Of a stretch of 64,000 nt of DNA, positions 24,051-35,235 are shown one piece after another (positions within the stretch are counted from its first letter, which is position 1; the number at the start of each line of letters is the position of its first letter). The notes beneath the pieces were generated by a model. It was not told the DNA's origin, made no database searches, and saw only the letters and a program-made list of their open reading frames with translations. This stretch comes from Tsukamurella paurometabola DSM 20162 (GTDB taxonomy: Bacteria > Actinomycetota > Actinomycetes > Mycobacteriales > Mycobacteriaceae): assembly GCF_000092225.1 (NCBI RefSeq), contig NC_014158.1, positions 558,001 through 622,000 on the forward strand, read 5' to 3'. The position numbers and the translations under genes were made by a program.

Positions 24051-25421
24051 GTGCCACGCTCGCGGATCCGACGAACCCTCGTGCGCCTCGCGGTCACCGT
24101 GATCGTGCTGGCGCTGGTCGTCGTCGGCGTTCTCGCCGCGGCCCTCGGGTACGCCGCGTACCGCGACAGCCGTGACCTCGACGCGCAGGTACCGCCCCGC
24201 CCGGCCGAGCAGGCCTACACTCCGGCGATCGCGCCCGTGGCCGCCACCTCCGCTCCCACCGCGGCGGGAGTGCGCGCACAGATCGCGGCGGCATTGCAGA
24301 ACCCCGACCTCGGCGACTTCACCGGCGTGATCGCCGACGCCGCATCGGGCGGCGTGCTCTGGGAACGCGACGCAGCCCGGCCCCGCACTCCGGCGTCCAC
24401 CACCAAGGTGCTCACAGCGGCCGCCGCGCTGCTCACTCTGCCGGCCGACAAGCGGATCACCACCACCGTGGTCGCCGGCGCACAGCCGGGCGAAGTGGTG
24501 TTCGTGGGCGCGGGCGATCCGACGTTGCGCGCGGGATCCGATTCGATGTTCACCGATGCTCCCAAGATCTCCGATCTGGCCGCACAGCTGCGGCGCGGCG
24601 GTACCAAGATCACCCGTGTGGTGGTGGACACCGCATTGTTCACCGGCCCCGACTTGGCTCGTGGTTGGGAGCGGGCCGATATCGCCGGCGGGGATGTGAC
24701 GCCGATGCAAGCGCTCACCGCAGACGCGGGTCGCATTCGCCCCGGCGAGGACTACTCGCCGCGCGTCCCCGATCCCGCCGTATCGGCGGGGCGCGCGCTC
24801 GCCACCGCGCTGGGTCTGCCGCCCACCGCCGTCTCGACCGGGACCGCTCCGTCGGGTGCGGCGCAACTCGCCTCCGTGCGCAGCGCACCGCTCGATGTGC
24901 GGCTGCGCGACGCCATGATCCACTCGGACAACGTGCTCGCCGAGTCCATCGGGCGCGAGGTCGCCGCTGCGGGCGGCCAGCCGCTGTCCTTCGACGGCAG
25001 CGCCCGCGCCGTGACGGCGGCCCTGCGCAATGCCGGATTCGACCTCACGGGCGTCGAGCTCTCCGATGTCGACGGCCTCTCCACGCTGAACCGCATCTCC
25101 GCGAAGGTGCTCGACGAGATCCTCACCGCCGCAGCCGGGAACGGCAAGCCGCAGCTGCGTCCGCTGCTCGATATGCTGCCCGTCGGCGGCTCCAGCGGAA
25201 CGCTCGCCGACCGGTACGTCACTGCGAACCGGCCCGGTGCCGGATACGTCCGCGCCAAGACCGGCAGCCTCTCCGGCGTCAGTACCCTGTCCGGGTTCGT
25301 CGCCGACCGGGAGGGCTCGATCATCACCTTCACGCTCATGTCCTCCGGAACCCCCGTCGACGTCGCGCGCCCCGCGATGGACGCGGTGACGGCCGCGCTG
25401 CGCGGCTGCGGCTGCCGCTGA
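24051..25421 (+). CDS. dacB: D-alanyl-D-alanine carboxypeptidase/endopeptidase (PBP4, DacB)
   Basis: Penicillin-binding protein trimming peptidoglycan cross-bridges outside the membrane. 456 residues: an N-terminal membrane anchor ([22 protein letters not shown], about 14-35), a Pro/Ala linker, then the PBP4 domain with SxxK in ASTTKVL (about residue 115), SxN in [11 protein letters not shown] and KTG in [14 protein letters not shown] and the GGGD-like insertion mark the class C type 4 family. Start GTG 24051. First gene of a tight operon with the metalloprotease-like gene, tilS, hpt and the amidase. Confidence 0.92.
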   Translation: MPRSRIRRTLVRLAVTVIVLALVVVGVLAAALGYAAYRDSRDLDAQVPPRPAEQAYTPAIAPVAATSAPTAAGVRAQIAAALQNPDLGDFTGVIADAASGGVLWERDAARPRTPASTTKVLTAAAALLTLPADKRITTTVVAGAQPGEVVFVGAGDPTLRAGSDSMFTDAPKISDLAAQLRRGGTKITRVVVDTALFTGPDLARGWERADIAGGDVTPMQALTADAGRIRPGEDYSPRVPDPAVSAGRALATALGLPPTAVSTGTAPSGAAQLASVRSAPLDVRLRDAMIHSDNVLAESIGREVAAAGGQPLSFDGSARAVTAALRNAGFDLTGVELSDVDGLSTLNRISAKVLDEILTAAAGNGKPQLRPLLDMLPVGGSSGTLADRYVTANRPGAGYVRAKTGSLSGVSTLSGFVADREGSIITFTLMSSGTPVDVARPAMDAVTAALRGCGCR

Positions 25422-25427
25422 ATCGCC

Positions 25428-26465
25428 ATGGCCACCCGCCGTCACCGCAGCCCGCAGGTCGACTGGTCGCTCGCGGCCGCCGCCGCGCGACGGCTCGCCG
25501 GTGGTGGACCGGCGACCACCGCGTACACCCGCGACCGCGCCGCAGCCCAGCTCATCGGCTTCGCAGCCGAAGCCGAACGGCACGTGCGTGACGTCACCGG
25601 CCTGGCCACCGGTGCGCGGATACCGGCGGCGCGCACCGTCGACCGCCGGGAGTGGGTCGATGCGGCGGCGCGGTCCATGGCCGCTCTGCTCGACGGCGAT
25701 CACAGCGGCCGCCCCGGTATCGGAGCCCGGATCGCCGGACTGCAGGCCGGCGGCATGCTCGGGTTCGTTTCCGGATCGATTCTCGGACAATACGATCCGT
25801 TCGGCACCTCCGACGGTGAGCTGCTTCTCGTCGTGCCCAACGTGCTGCGTGTCGAACGCGCCCTGGGTCTCGACCCCGATGACTTCCGGATGTGGGTGTG
25901 TCTGCACGAGGTGACCCATCGGGTGCAGTTCGCCGCCAACCCGTGGCTGCGGGATCACATGCGGGACAACGTTGCCGCTCTGACCGGCGACGGAGACAGC
26001 GGCACAGTCGCCGATCTGCTGCACCGGGTGAACGCCGCACTGCGCGGTGGCAAACGGCACGACGGGGTGATCGGGCTACTCCAGATCGCCGCTCCCGCAG
26101 AGCAGTTCGCCGCCATCGAGAACCTCCTGATCCTGGGAACCCTGTTGGAAGGGCACGCCGACCACGTGATGGATGCCGCCGGACCGACGGTGGTGCCCAC
26201 TGTCGCCACCATCCGTGCGGCCTTCGACCGGCGCCGCGCCTCGCCCGCGAATCCGCTGCAGCGGGTGCTGCGTGCCCTCCTCGGCGTGGATGCGAAGATC
26301 GCGCAGTACGTGCGCGGTAAGAAGTTCGTCGATGCCGTGGTGGCCGACGTGGGCATGGACCGGTTCAACACCGTATGGTCCGGTCCCGACACCCTGCCCC
26401 GTGATGAGGAGTTCGACGAACCCGCCCGGTGGATGGCCCGCGTCCTCGGCGCACCGGCCCCGTGA
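25428..26465 (+). CDS. zinc-dependent metalloprotease-like protein (Rv3626c family, DUF2342)
   Basis: 345 residues, conserved in mycolata between dacB and tilS. The zinc signature HEVTH is in WVCLHEVTHRVQFAANPWLRDHM (about residue 158 onward); GHADHVMDAAG further on supplies likely additional ligands. The family is annotated as zinc-dependent metalloprotease or F420-biosynthesis-associated; neither role is proven. ATG 25428 follows the dacB stop by six bases, and the gene end overlaps tilS by four bases. No signal peptide is visible, suggesting a cytosolic location. Confidence 0.82.
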   Translation: MATRRHRSPQVDWSLAAAAARRLAGGGPATTAYTRDRAAAQLIGFAAEAERHVRDVTGLATGARIPAARTVDRREWVDAAARSMAALLDGDHSGRPGIGARIAGLQAGGMLGFVSGSILGQYDPFGTSDGELLLVVPNVLRVERALGLDPDDFRMWVCLHEVTHRVQFAANPWLRDHMRDNVAALTGDGDSGTVADLLHRVNAALRGGKRHDGVIGLLQIAAPAEQFAAIENLLILGTLLEGHADHVMDAAGPTVVPTVATIRAAFDRRRASPANPLQRVLRALLGVDAKIAQYVRGKKFVDAVVADVGMDRFNTVWSGPDTLPRDEEFDEPARWMARVLGAPAP

Positions 26466-27400
26466 GCCGGCCCGGCCCCGCGGCCCTGCAGATCCGCCGC
26501 GCCGTGCAGCACTGGGCGGCACGGTACGGCGCACCGTCGACGGTGGCGGTCGCCGTGTCCGGCGGTCCGGACTCCCTGGCCCTGCTCGCCGGAGCCGTCG
26601 CCGCGGGGCTGGAGCCGGTCGCGCTGGTCGTCGACCACGGTCTGCAGCCGGACTCGGCGGCCACCGCCGCTCGCGCCGCCGGCCAGGCCCGCAGCGCAGG
26701 GGCTCGCCGCGCCGACGTCCTGACCGTGATCGTCGACGCCGCCGGAGGACCGGAGGCCGCGGCCCGGACCGCCCGCTACCGCGCACTCGACGCCCACCGT
26801 GACGGCCTGCCCGTGCTGCTCGGGCACACCCTCGACGATCAGGCCGAAACCGTGCTGCTCGGTCTCGGTCGGGGCTCTGGCGCCCGCTCGCTCGCCGGCA
26901 TGGCGGCCTGGGCCGAGCCCTACGGGCGGCCCCTGCTCGGCGTGCGTCGCGCCGTCACCCGCCAGGCGTGCGCCGAACTCGGCCTCGACCCCTGGGACGA
27001 CCCCCACAACACCGATGCGCGTTACACCCGGGTCCGGCTGCGCCACGAGGTGCTTCCGCTCCTGGAAGAGGTTCTCGGCGGGGGAGTGGCGCAGGCCCTG
27101 GCCCGCACTGCCGCGTCGCTGCGTGACGACAACGACGCACTCGACGCTCTCACTCCCGCGCCGTCGGGCGATGAGCTTCCGGTCGCCGACATCGAACATC
27201 TGCCGCCCGCGCTCCGGCGAAGGGCGTTGCGCGCCTGGCTCGCCGGCCGCGGCGCCCGCGCTCTCACCGCCGCACACCTCGCCGCGGTCGATGCCCTGGT
27301 CAGCGACTGGCACGGCCAGGGACCGGCCGCGGTGCCGGGCGGAAGTGCGGGGCGGCGGCTGCAGGTGCACCGCACAGGTGGCATTCTGAGTGCGTGGTGA
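26462..27400 (+). CDS. tilS: tRNA(Ile)-lysidine synthase TilS
   Basis: Converts C34 of tRNA(Ile) CAU to lysidine with ATP and lysine, so that it reads AUA; essential in most bacteria. Start GTG 26462 overlaps the previous stop (GTGA); 312 residues. The PP-loop [12 protein letters not shown] (about residues 38-49) is intact, followed by [31 protein letters not shown] and [18 protein letters not shown], all TilS signatures. The C-terminal domains are short as in other actinobacteria. Overlaps hpt. Confidence 0.92.
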   Translation: MSRPGPAALQIRRAVQHWAARYGAPSTVAVAVSGGPDSLALLAGAVAAGLEPVALVVDHGLQPDSAATAARAAGQARSAGARRADVLTVIVDAAGGPEAAARTARYRALDAHRDGLPVLLGHTLDDQAETVLLGLGRGSGARSLAGMAAWAEPYGRPLLGVRRAVTRQACAELGLDPWDDPHNTDARYTRVRLRHEVLPLLEEVLGGGVAQALARTAASLRDDNDALDALTPAPSGDELPVADIEHLPPALRRRALRAWLAGRGARALTAAHLAAVDALVSDWHGQGPAAVPGGSAGRRLQVHRTGGILSAW

Positions 27401-27963
27401 ACGGCACGGGTGAGTTGTACGCGGGAGACATCGCCTCGGTGGTGCTCTCCGAGGAGCAGATCAAGCAGCGGATTGCGGAACTCGCGGCGCAGATCGCGGA
27501 GGAATACGGAGACCGGGAGACCGACCTCCTGCTGATCACCGTGCTCAAGGGCGCGGTCATGTTCGTGACCGACCTGGCCCGGGCGCTACCGGTGCCCACG
27601 CAGCTCGAGTTCATGGCCGTCTCGAGCTACGGTTCGTCGACGTCGAGCTCGGGCGTGGTGCGCATCCTCAAGGACCTCGACCGCGATATCGCCGGCCGTG
27701 ATGTGCTCATCGTCGAGGACATCATCGATTCCGGTCTCACGCTGAGCTGGCTGCTGCGCAACCTCGCGACACGGCAGCCGAACTCGCTCGAAGTGGTCAC
27801 GCTCCTGCGTAAGCCCGACGCCGTGCGGGTGGACGTCGACGTGAAGTGGGTCGGCTTCGACATCCCCAACGAATTCGTCGTCGGCTACGGGCTCGACTAC
27901 GCCGAGCGGTACCGCGATATGCCTTACATCGGCATCCTGGAGCCCAAGGTCTACAGCGAATGA
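27394..27963 (+). CDS. hpt: hypoxanthine-guanine phosphoribosyltransferase
   Basis: Purine salvage enzyme making IMP/GMP from base and PRPP. 189 residues from GTG 27394; GTG 27397 is the next codon and equally possible, both inside the tilS end. PRPP-binding loop [18 protein letters not shown] (about residues 101-118), flexible-loop [11 protein letters not shown], and C-terminal base-binding [25 protein letters not shown] are all typical. Downstream ftsH in mycobacteria follows hpt more closely; here an amidase and a DUF2628 gene intervene. Confidence 0.95.
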   Translation: MVNGTGELYAGDIASVVLSEEQIKQRIAELAAQIAEEYGDRETDLLLITVLKGAVMFVTDLARALPVPTQLEFMAVSSYGSSTSSSGVVRILKDLDRDIAGRDVLIVEDIIDSGLTLSWLLRNLATRQPNSLEVVTLLRKPDAVRVDVDVKWVGFDIPNEFVVGYGLDYAERYRDMPYIGILEPKVYSE

Positions 27964-29270
27964 CCCTGCTCACCGCTGCGGCGACGGCCGACGGGGTACG
28001 CGAGGGCCGGCACACCGCCGTCGAGACGACCCGCGAGGCACTGGCCCGCATCGGTGACGACGAGGTGAACGGCTGGCGGGTGCTCCGTCCCGCGGAAGCG
28101 CTCGCCGAAGCCGCAGCGGTGGACGCGCGCCCCGACCGGTACGCACTGCCGCTGGCGGGTGTGCCGATCGCGATCAAGGACAACGTGGCGGTGTCCGGGC
28201 ACCGGATCCTCGATGGAGTGTCCGCCGAATGCGGCGCCGGACTGCCGGTCGAACGGAGCGATCACCCCGTGGTGAAGCGCCTGCGCGCGGCGGGTGCCGT
28301 GGTGGTCGGCCTCACCCGGGTACCCGAGCTGTGCCTGTGGGCGATGACCGACGATGCGGAGGCCGTGGTCGCCAACCCGCATCGTCCCGGCCGTACCCCG
28401 GGTGGCAGCTCCGGCGGAAGTGCCGCGGTGGTGGCCGCCGGACACGTCGCGCTGGCCCACGGCAACGACGGCCTGGGCTCGCTGCGCGGACCCGCTGCGG
28501 CCGCCGGGATCGTGACGATCAAGCCCGGCCGAGGCGTGGTCCCCGCCGAGCTCGGCCCCACGAATTGGTTCGGCATGGCCGAGAACGGGCCCATGACCCG
28601 GACCGTGGGGGACGCTGCCCTCGGCCTGTCGGTGATGGCCGGACGGCCCGAGCTCGCGCAGATCGGCGAGGGTGCCGGGCTGCGTATCGGCCTCGGACTC
28701 AACCGTCCGACCCCGGCCACCGTCACCTCGCGCACCATCGCAGCGGCGGTGCGCGATGCCACCGCTGTCCTCACGGCTCGGGAGCATTCGGTGCATGAGG
28801 TGCGCGTGCCCTATCCGGCGTCGCCGCTGCCGCTGCTGGCCCGGTGGGTGGCCGCGGCCGCCACCGATGCCGACGATATCGTCGCCCGCGGCGCCACTGC
28901 CGCACTGCTCCAGGCCCGAACCCGCAGGCACGCCGCGCTCGGACGGGTCGTGACGGCACGAGGCCTGGTGCGGCCCGCCGATGCCGCGGCCATCGAATCC
29001 GAGCTGGAGCGGTTCTTCGCGAATGAGCGGATCGACGTCCTGGTGACCCCGACGTTGGCCCGCCGGCCTGCGCAGGCACGCCGGTACAGCGCGTTGCCGT
29101 GGGTGGCCAGCGCAGCCGCGAGCCTGAACTATGCGCCCTATCCGAGCCTGTGGAACCTACTGGGCTGGCCCGCGATGTCGGTGCCCTTCCGCGGTGAGGG
29201 TGTGCAGCTCATCGCACGCCCGGGCGGCGAGGCCGATCTGCTGGCCGTGGCCGCGAAGCTCGAGGCCTGA
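27960..29270 (+). CDS. amidase signature family hydrolase
   Basis: 436 residues; ATG 27960 overlaps the hpt stop (ATGA). The AS-family triad is present: Lys in [10 protein letters not shown], cis-Ser in [16 protein letters not shown] and the nucleophile Ser in [13 protein letters not shown]. It cleaves amide bonds of unknown substrate; the GatA-specific features needed for Glu-tRNA amidation, and gatB/gatC partners, are not seen here. [10 protein letters not shown] is a variant of the usual DTGGSIRIPA. Its coupling to hpt suggests constitutive expression with the salvage operon. No signal peptide. Confidence 0.85.
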   Translation: MTLLTAAATADGVREGRHTAVETTREALARIGDDEVNGWRVLRPAEALAEAAAVDARPDRYALPLAGVPIAIKDNVAVSGHRILDGVSAECGAGLPVERSDHPVVKRLRAAGAVVVGLTRVPELCLWAMTDDAEAVVANPHRPGRTPGGSSGGSAAVVAAGHVALAHGNDGLGSLRGPAAAAGIVTIKPGRGVVPAELGPTNWFGMAENGPMTRTVGDAALGLSVMAGRPELAQIGEGAGLRIGLGLNRPTPATVTSRTIAAAVRDATAVLTAREHSVHEVRVPYPASPLPLLARWVAAAATDADDIVARGATAALLQARTRRHAALGRVVTARGLVRPADAAAIESELERFFANERIDVLVTPTLARRPAQARRYSALPWVASAAASLNYAPYPSLWNLLGWPAMSVPFRGEGVQLIARPGGEADLLAVAAKLEA

Positions 29271-29273
29271 GCC

Positions 29274-29711
29274 CTACTTCCGGGCCCGCAGCAGCGGAAC
29301 ACCCTCGAACGGATTCCAGCTGGTGCTGCCGTAGGCCACGTGCTGGTAGTACGCCCAGTTCGCGGCCGTGGAATAGAGCACGCCAATAGCGGCGCCGAAC
29401 CCGGCAGCGGGGAACGAGATGTCGAAGGCCAGCTCGATCACGCCGATCAGGGCGCTGATCGCGACGGCGACGCCGAACAGGCTCAGACCCTTGCGCCACG
29501 GTCCCTTGATCGCGAAGTAGATCGGGCCGAAGAAGAACGCCGGACCGTTCGCCGTGAGCCGGAACCGCTCCCCGAAGGACAACTGCTTGAACGCGGCCGC
29601 CCCGTGCGCCGATGCGGAGGGATGGCCATAGGTGTTGTAGAAGTCGAAGCGGCTGTTCCACGTGGGCGACGGTGCGGCCACCGGGGCCTGGGGATACTGG
29701 GGATCGGTCAC
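29274..29711 (-). CDS. DUF2628-type small membrane protein
   Basis: Start chosen at GTG 29709-29711 ([16 protein letters not shown]), 145 residues; the longer frame upstream runs through the ftsH promoter and is Arg-rich noise. After a disordered N-terminus comes [28 protein letters not shown], then [21 protein letters not shown] and two membrane helices, the DUF2628 pattern. A C-terminal region with YYQHVAYG follows. Convergent with the amidase (four-base gap) and divergent from ftsH. Function unknown. Confidence 0.65.
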   Translation of the reverse strand: MTDPQYPQAPVAAPSPTWNSRFDFYNTYGHPSASAHGAAAFKQLSFGERFRLTANGPAFFFGPIYFAIKGPWRKGLSLFGVAVAISALIGVIELAFDISFPAAGFGAAIGVLYSTAANWAYYQHVAYGSTSWNPFEGVPLLRARK

Positions 29712-29869
29712 GCGGCGAACCCTATCCGGGCCGAATCGGACATGTTCGCCCAGGGCGCACGGCCGCGCCCGGCGACACGTGCGGGGCGCACGGTAACCTG
29801 GGAAGTCGACCTGCGCGGCTACCCGCGCCCGCCGCTGGAAAAGGACTACGAGCCGCGAGGCGAAGCGAT

Positions 29870-32275
29870 ATGAAACGCAAATCACTCATCCGGACGCTGG
29901 CGATCATCGCCGGCTTCGTGCTCCTGATCTGGGCTTTCACCATGGTCAACAGCAAGGACCGCGACTACACCCCGGTGTCCACCGGGCTGGTCCTCAGTCA
30001 ATTGCAGGCGAACAACGTCACGGACGTGCAGATCGACGACCGCGAGCAGACGCTGCGCGTGACGATCGACAAGCCGATCGACGGGGTCGAGGGCAAGAAA
30101 ATCTTCGCGAAGTACCCGGCGGGCACCTCGCGCGACATCCTCGCCGATGTCCAGGACGCGAAGACGCCCGACGGCAAGCCGCTGCAGGACTACACGACCA
30201 ACGTGACCGCGGAGTCGATCTGGCAGTCGGTGCTGTTCATGCTGCTCCCGATCCTGCTGCTGGTGGGCCTGTTCTTCTTCTTGATGAACCGGATGCAGGG
30301 CGGCGGCCGTGGCGGCGTCATGGGCTTCGGCAAGAGTAAGGCCAAGCAGCTCACCAAGGACATGCCGAAGACCACGTTCGCCGATGTCGCGGGCGCCGAC
30401 GAGGCGGTCGAGGAGCTCTACGAGATCAAGGACTTCCTGCAGAACCCGGCCCGCTATCAGGCACTGGGCGCGAAGATCCCCAAGGGCGTGCTGCTCTACG
30501 GCCCGCCCGGCACCGGTAAGACGCTGCTCGCGCGCGCCGTCGCCGGTGAGGCCGGCGTGCCCTTCTTCACCATCTCCGGTTCGGACTTCGTCGAGATGTT
30601 CGTCGGTGTCGGTGCCTCCCGCGTGCGCGACTTGTTCGAGCAGGCCAAGGAGAACAGCCCCTGCATCATCTTCGTCGACGAGATCGACGCCGTCGGCCGC
30701 CAGCGCGGCGCCGGTATGGGCGGCGGCCATGACGAGCGCGAGCAGACCCTCAACCAGCTGCTCGTCGAGATGGACGGTTTCGGCGATCGCCAAGGCATCA
30801 TCCTGATCGCGGCCACCAACCGCCCCGACATCCTCGACCCGGCGCTGTTGCGCCCCGGCCGCTTCGACCGCCAGATCCCGGTGTCGAATCCGGATATGGC
30901 GGGCCGCAAGGCGATCCTCGAGGTGCACGCCAAGGGCAAGCCGCTCGCCGACGACGTGGATCTGTCCGGGCTGGCCAAGCGCACCCCCGGTATGTCGGGT
31001 GCGGATCTGGCCAATGTGATCAACGAGGCCGCGCTGCTCACCGCCCGCGAGAACGGCTCGCAGATCACGGCGCCGATCCTCGAGGAGTCCGTGGACCGTG
31101 TGGTCGGTGGACCGCGCCGCAAGAACCGGATCATCTCCGAGCACGAGAAGAAGGTCACGGCCTACCACGAGGGCGGGCACACCCTGGCCGCGTGGGCCAC
31201 CGAGGGACTCGACCCGGTGTACAAGGTCACGGTGCTCGCCCGCGGCCGCACCGGCGGTCACGCACTGGCCGTGCCCGAGAACGACAAGGGCATGTACACC
31301 CGCAACGAGATGATCGGACGACTGATCTTCGCGATGGGCGGTCGCGCCGCGGAGGAACTGGTCTTCGCCGAGCCCACCACGGGCGCGTCGAGTGATATCG
31401 ACCAGGCCACCAAGATCGCCCGCGGCATGGTCACCGAGTACGGCATGAGCGCGCGGCTCGGCGCCGTCCGCTACGGCCAGGACGACGGTGACCCGTTCGT
31501 CGGCCGCGGCATCGGCAGTGGGGCGCAGTACTCCGAGGCCGTCGCGAGCCAGATCGACGAGGAGGTGCGCTCGCTGGTCGAGGCCGCGCACACCGAGGCC
31601 TGGGCCATCCTCAACGAGTACCGCGATGTGCTCGACGTGCTCGCAGGGGAGTTGCTGGAGAAGGAGACACTCGTCCGCAAGGATCTCGAGCGGATCTTCG
31701 CCTCGGTCGAGAAGCGCCCGCGGATCACGCAGTTCGACGATTTCGGTACCCGCACGCCGTCGACCAAGCCGCCGATCAAGACGCCCAAGGAGATCGCCAT
31801 CGAGAACGGCGATCCGTGGCCCCCGGTCGATGAGGAGGCCGAGCGGAAGAAGGCCGAGCAGGCCGCGCTCGCCGCGGCGGCGGCACCGTCGGGCCAGAAC
31901 GGCCAGGTCAACGGGCAGGGGCCGCAGGCGCAGCCGTGGCCCGTGCCGGGCGGTCAGCCGGGTTACGGACAGGGCTACGGCCAGCCGGGCTATCAGTGGG
32001 GCGGGCAGTCGCAGGGGTATCCGGGGCCGCAGTATCCGAACCAGCCCTACCCGGGCCAGTCGGGCGGCTACCCGCCGGCCCCGAATCCGTACCCGCAGCC
32101 GGGCCAGTACGGTCAGCCGCCGGCCGGCGGCAGCCGCCCGGACTACGGCGCACCCGCCGGCTGGTCGGCACCCGGGTGGCCCCCGCAGGGGCAGCCCGGA
32201 CAGCAGCCGGGCCAAGCGCCGCAGGGGCAGGACCCGGAGCAGAAGTCGGGTCCGGACCGCTCGAGCGAGAGCTGA
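29870..32275 (+). CDS. ftsH: ATP-dependent zinc metalloprotease FtsH
   Basis: Membrane AAA+ protease that degrades misfolded membrane and regulatory proteins. 801 residues from ATG 29870. Two membrane helices (about 7-25 and 117-137) flank the periplasmic domain; then Walker A GPPGTGKT, Walker [13 protein letters not shown], second-region-of-homology [19 protein letters not shown], and the protease HEGGH in [13 protein letters not shown]. The C-terminal ~110 residues are a Gly/Gln/Pro/Tyr-rich low-complexity tail with repeated PGYGQ/QPGYQ/PYPGQ units, longer than in E. coli but typical of mycolata. First gene of the fol operon; folE begins two bases after its stop. Confidence 0.96.
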   Translation: MKRKSLIRTLAIIAGFVLLIWAFTMVNSKDRDYTPVSTGLVLSQLQANNVTDVQIDDREQTLRVTIDKPIDGVEGKKIFAKYPAGTSRDILADVQDAKTPDGKPLQDYTTNVTAESIWQSVLFMLLPILLLVGLFFFLMNRMQGGGRGGVMGFGKSKAKQLTKDMPKTTFADVAGADEAVEELYEIKDFLQNPARYQALGAKIPKGVLLYGPPGTGKTLLARAVAGEAGVPFFTISGSDFVEMFVGVGASRVRDLFEQAKENSPCIIFVDEIDAVGRQRGAGMGGGHDEREQTLNQLLVEMDGFGDRQGIILIAATNRPDILDPALLRPGRFDRQIPVSNPDMAGRKAILEVHAKGKPLADDVDLSGLAKRTPGMSGADLANVINEAALLTARENGSQITAPILEESVDRVVGGPRRKNRIISEHEKKVTAYHEGGHTLAAWATEGLDPVYKVTVLARGRTGGHALAVPENDKGMYTRNEMIGRLIFAMGGRAAEELVFAEPTTGASSDIDQATKIARGMVTEYGMSARLGAVRYGQDDGDPFVGRGIGSGAQYSEAVASQIDEEVRSLVEAAHTEAWAILNEYRDVLDVLAGELLEKETLVRKDLERIFASVEKRPRITQFDDFGTRTPSTKPPIKTPKEIAIENGDPWPPVDEEAERKKAEQAALAAAAAPSGQNGQVNGQGPQAQPWPVPGGQPGYGQGYGQPGYQWGGQSQGYPGPQYPNQPYPGQSGGYPPAPNPYPQPGQYGQPPAGGSRPDYGAPAGWSAPGWPPQGQPGQQPGQAPQGQDPEQKSGPDRSSES

Positions 32276-32276
32276 C

Positions 32277-32873
32277 GTGGCGGCGGGCGACGGGGCGGCG
32301 ATCGCGCCCTTCGACCACGAGCGTGCCGTGGCCGCCGTGCGGGAGCTGCTCATCGCGGTCGGCGAGGATCCCGAACGGGAGGGACTGAAGAAGACTCCCG
32401 AACGCGTGGCCCGCGCCTTCCAGGAGGTCTTCGGCGGCCTGCATACCGACCCTGATTCGGTGCTGGACACCACCTTCGGGGAGGATCACGACGAGCTGGT
32501 GCTGGTCAAGGACATCCCGATGTACTCGACCTGCGAGCATCATCTGGTGTCCTTCCACGGCGTCGCCCACGTGGGCTACCTTCCCGGCCCCAGCGGGCGC
32601 GTCACCGGCCTGAGCAAACTGGCCCGCGTCGTCGATCTGTACGCCAAGCGGCCGCAGGTGCAGGAGCGGCTCACCGCCCAGATCGCCGATGCTGTTGTGC
32701 GCAAACTCGATCCGCGGGGCGTGATCGTGGTGATCGAGGCCGAGCACCTGTGCATGGCCATGCGCGGCATCCGCAAGCCCGGGGCCAGCACCACCACATC
32801 GGCCGTGCGCGGGGCGTTCAAGGACAGCGCCACCTCGCGGGCTGAGGCGCTCGAACTCATCCTGCGCCGGTGA
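32277..32873 (+). CDS. folE: GTP cyclohydrolase I
   Basis: Converts GTP to dihydroneopterin triphosphate, the first step of folate synthesis. GTG 32277 gives 198 residues. Zinc and active-site blocks: [15 protein letters not shown] (Cys and two His), [23 protein letters not shown], and [19 protein letters not shown] with the third zinc Cys. [20 protein letters not shown] is the standard N-terminal helix. It follows ftsH by one base and overlaps folP by four (GTGA). Confidence 0.96.
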   Translation: MAAGDGAAIAPFDHERAVAAVRELLIAVGEDPEREGLKKTPERVARAFQEVFGGLHTDPDSVLDTTFGEDHDELVLVKDIPMYSTCEHHLVSFHGVAHVGYLPGPSGRVTGLSKLARVVDLYAKRPQVQERLTAQIADAVVRKLDPRGVIVVIEAEHLCMAMRGIRKPGASTTTSAVRGAFKDSATSRAEALELILRR

Positions 32874-33742
32874 ACGCCGCCAGCCGTGCCGCGGCACCGC
32901 CGGCCCGGCCCGGCGGGGCCACCCTCATCATGGGCGTGGTCAACGTGACCACCGATTCGTTCTCCGACGGCGGCCGCTACCTCGACCTGGACGCCGCGCT
33001 CGCGCACGCCCGTGAGCTGGTCGCCGAGGGTGCAGCGGTGGTCGACGTGGGGGGCGAATCGACCCGCCCCGGCGCACATCGTGTGCCCGCAGAGGTCGAG
33101 CGCGACCGGGTGGTTCCCGTCATCACCGCGCTCGCCGCCGAGGGGATCGCCGTCTCCGTGGACACCATGCGGGCCTCCGTGGCCGCCGCCGCCCTGGACG
33201 CGGGCGCCGCCATCGTCAACGACGTCTCCGGTGGCCGTGCCGATCCCGCGATGGCGGGTGTGGTCGCCGGCTCGAGCGCCCCGTGGATCCTCATGCACTG
33301 GAGGCCGTCGCCCGGGGCGCCGGGGGCCGACACCTGGAGCGGAATCCACCACGGCGTCACCGACTACACCGATGTGGTCACCGAAGTGCGCGATGAGCTG
33401 CTGCACCAGGCCGATGCCGCGATCGCTGCCGGTATCGCCCCCGAGCGGATCGTGCTCGACCCCGGGCTCGGCTTCGCCAAGAACGGCGATCACAACTGGG
33501 CACTGCTGCGGGGATTGAACACCTTGCAAGACACCGGGTTCCGAGTGCTCGTGGGTGCCTCGCGCAAGCGTTTCCTGGGCGAGCTGCTCGGCGGTCGTGC
33601 TCCGGCCGGTCGCGAGGTGGCGACCGCCGCGATCTCCGCCCTCGCCGCCCGGGAGGGAGTCTGGGGTGTACGGGTACACGACGTCCGGGCCACCGCCGAC
33701 GCCATTGCGGTCGCGCGGGCCTGGAAGAAGGGCGGAATCTGA
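32870..33742 (+). CDS. folP: dihydropteroate synthase
   Basis: Condenses p-aminobenzoate with the pterin pyrophosphate; target of sulfonamides. 290 residues from GTG 32870. TIM-barrel motifs: [15 protein letters not shown] (pterin loop), [31 protein letters not shown] and GASRKRFLG. It overlaps folE by four bases and shares its last base with the folB start. Nothing indicates a resistant or inactive paralog (both key loops are intact). Confidence 0.95.
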   Translation: MNAASRAAAPPARPGGATLIMGVVNVTTDSFSDGGRYLDLDAALAHARELVAEGAAVVDVGGESTRPGAHRVPAEVERDRVVPVITALAAEGIAVSVDTMRASVAAAALDAGAAIVNDVSGGRADPAMAGVVAGSSAPWILMHWRPSPGAPGADTWSGIHHGVTDYTDVVTEVRDELLHQADAAIAAGIAPERIVLDPGLGFAKNGDHNWALLRGLNTLQDTGFRVLVGASRKRFLGELLGGRAPAGREVATAAISALAAREGVWGVRVHDVRATADAIAVARAWKKGGI

Positions 33743-34125
33743 TGGCCGACCGCATCGAGCTCACCGGACTGCGGGTGCGCGGGAACCACGGTGTCTTCGA
33801 CCACGAGCGCCGCGACGGCCAGGAATTCATCGTCGACCTGGTGCTGTGGCTCGACTCCAGGCCCGCGGCGACCTCCGACGACCTGGCCGACACCGTCGAC
33901 TACGGGGCACTGGCTCAGCTCGCGCACGACATCGTGGCGGGGGAGCCGCGCAACCTCATCGAGACCGTCGCCGCTGAGATCGCCGACGGTATCGCCGCCG
34001 ACCCGCGGGTCTACGCCACCGAGGTCACGGTGCATAAGCCGTCGGCTCCGATCCCGCTGACCTTCGCGGACGTGGCGGTCGTCGCCCGTCGCTCCCGCGC
34101 CGGCGCTCGCGGGGTGCCGCAGTGA
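33742..34125 (+). CDS. folB: dihydroneopterin aldolase
   Basis: Produces 6-hydroxymethyl-dihydropterin from dihydroneopterin. 127 residues, ATG 33742. Family motifs: [25 protein letters not shown], a catalytic Lys in [25 protein letters not shown], and the DTVDYGAL segment with the conserved Tyr. Translationally coupled on both sides: one-base overlap with folP, four-base overlap with folK. Confidence 0.94.
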   Translation: MADRIELTGLRVRGNHGVFDHERRDGQEFIVDLVLWLDSRPAATSDDLADTVDYGALAQLAHDIVAGEPRNLIETVAAEIADGIAADPRVYATEVTVHKPSAPIPLTFADVAVVARRSRAGARGVPQ

Positions 34126-34610
34126 CCCGCGCGGTTCTCTCGATCGGGGCCAACCTCGGTGATGCCGAGACCGCGGTCCGTGGCGCGATCACGGCGCTCG
34201 GCCCGGCGCTGGTGGCGGCGTCGCCGTTGTATCGCACCCCGCCGTGGGGCGGGGTGGAGCAGGACGACTTCATCAACGCCACCGTGCTCGCCGACGATCC
34301 GTCGCGGACCGCCGCCGGCTGGTTGGACTTCGCTCGCGATCAAGAGGCTGCCGCCGACCGGATCCGCGACGTGCGCTGGGGCCCACGCACGCTGGATGTG
34401 GACGTCATCGCGGTCTGGGACGCAGAGGTACCGATCCGCTCCGACGATCCCGAGCTCACCCTGCCGCACCCACGGGCCCATCAGCGGGCGTTCGTGCTGG
34501 TGCCGTGGCGCGCGGTCGACCCCGCGGCCGAGCTACCCGGCCATGGCACCGTCGACGACCTGCTCGCCGCACTGCCCGCCGGCGAGGTCGCAGAGGTGAC
34601 GCCGCTGTGA
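34122..34610 (+). CDS. folK: 6-hydroxymethyl-7,8-dihydropterin pyrophosphokinase
   Basis: Transfers pyrophosphate from ATP to hydroxymethyl-dihydropterin, giving the FolP substrate. 162 residues from GTG 34122. Visible: [48 protein letters not shown] (the HPPK signature with metal-binding Asp pair) and [16 protein letters not shown]. Overlaps the DUF3180 gene by four bases. Confidence 0.94.
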   Translation: MTRAVLSIGANLGDAETAVRGAITALGPALVAASPLYRTPPWGGVEQDDFINATVLADDPSRTAAGWLDFARDQEAAADRIRDVRWGPRTLDVDVIAVWDAEVPIRSDDPELTLPHPRAHQRAFVLVPWRAVDPAAELPGHGTVDDLLAALPAGEVAEVTPL

Positions 34611-35134
34611 GCGCACCGTCGCCCGATCCCCGGGGCCGGTCCGGCGATCCGCAGGGCCCCGGCATGCGCAGCACCGGGTGGATCGAACTGGTGGTGATCG
34701 TGCTGGGCGTCGGTCTCGGTACGTACATCCTGGTCAAGGACCTGGTGCCGCCGATCCCGATCTGGGCGGGCGCCATGCTCTACGGCATCGCCGCCGCAGA
34801 TCTGTGGATCGCGCAGCTCATCCGTTCTCGGTTGGCCAAGGGGCAGGTGGGGATGGGGCCCGGACGCCTGCATCCGATCGCCGTGGCCCGCGCCGTGGCG
34901 CTGGCGAAGGCCTCGGCGTACCTCGGGGCCGTCTCGCTGGGCTTCTTCGGTGGCGCGCTCGCGTTCCTGCTCACCAAGGGCAGTGAGCTGACCGCGACTC
35001 ATGCCGACCGGCCCGGCGCGTGGATCGGCCTGGTGGGCGCGGGGCTGCTGCTGGCCTCGGCGCTGTGGCTCGAACAGTGCTGCCGCACACCGGACGACCC
35101 CGACGAGCAACCCGCCGACACCTCGCCCGCCTGA
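34607..35134 (+). CDS. DUF3180 membrane protein (Rv3605c family)
   Basis: 175 residues from GTG 34607, overlapping the folK stop. Four hydrophobic segments can be seen: IELVVIVLGVGLGTYILV, IPIWAGAMLYGIAAADLW, SAYLGAVSLGFFGGALAFLL and GAWIGLVGAGLLLASALWL. RLHPIAVARAVALAKAS between helices 2 and 3 is the best-conserved DUF3180 segment. Always found behind folK in mycolata; function unknown. Confidence 0.85.
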   Translation: MSAPSPDPRGRSGDPQGPGMRSTGWIELVVIVLGVGLGTYILVKDLVPPIPIWAGAMLYGIAAADLWIAQLIRSRLAKGQVGMGPGRLHPIAVARAVALAKASAYLGAVSLGFFGGALAFLLTKGSELTATHADRPGAWIGLVGAGLLLASALWLEQCCRTPDDPDEQPADTSPA

Positions 35135-35235
35135 GCCTGCCGTTGCTTTTGTGAATGATGGGACGGAAGTCGGCGTATGCGACATTCCGTGATGCATGTG
35201 TCGGATCGTGGCCGGTAAACGGTAGTGTCACGATC

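Noticed and set aside
29882-32473. 863-codon minus-strand frame opposite ftsH/folE
   Set aside because: Antisense of two fully recognised essential genes; composition is typical of a mirrored reading frame.
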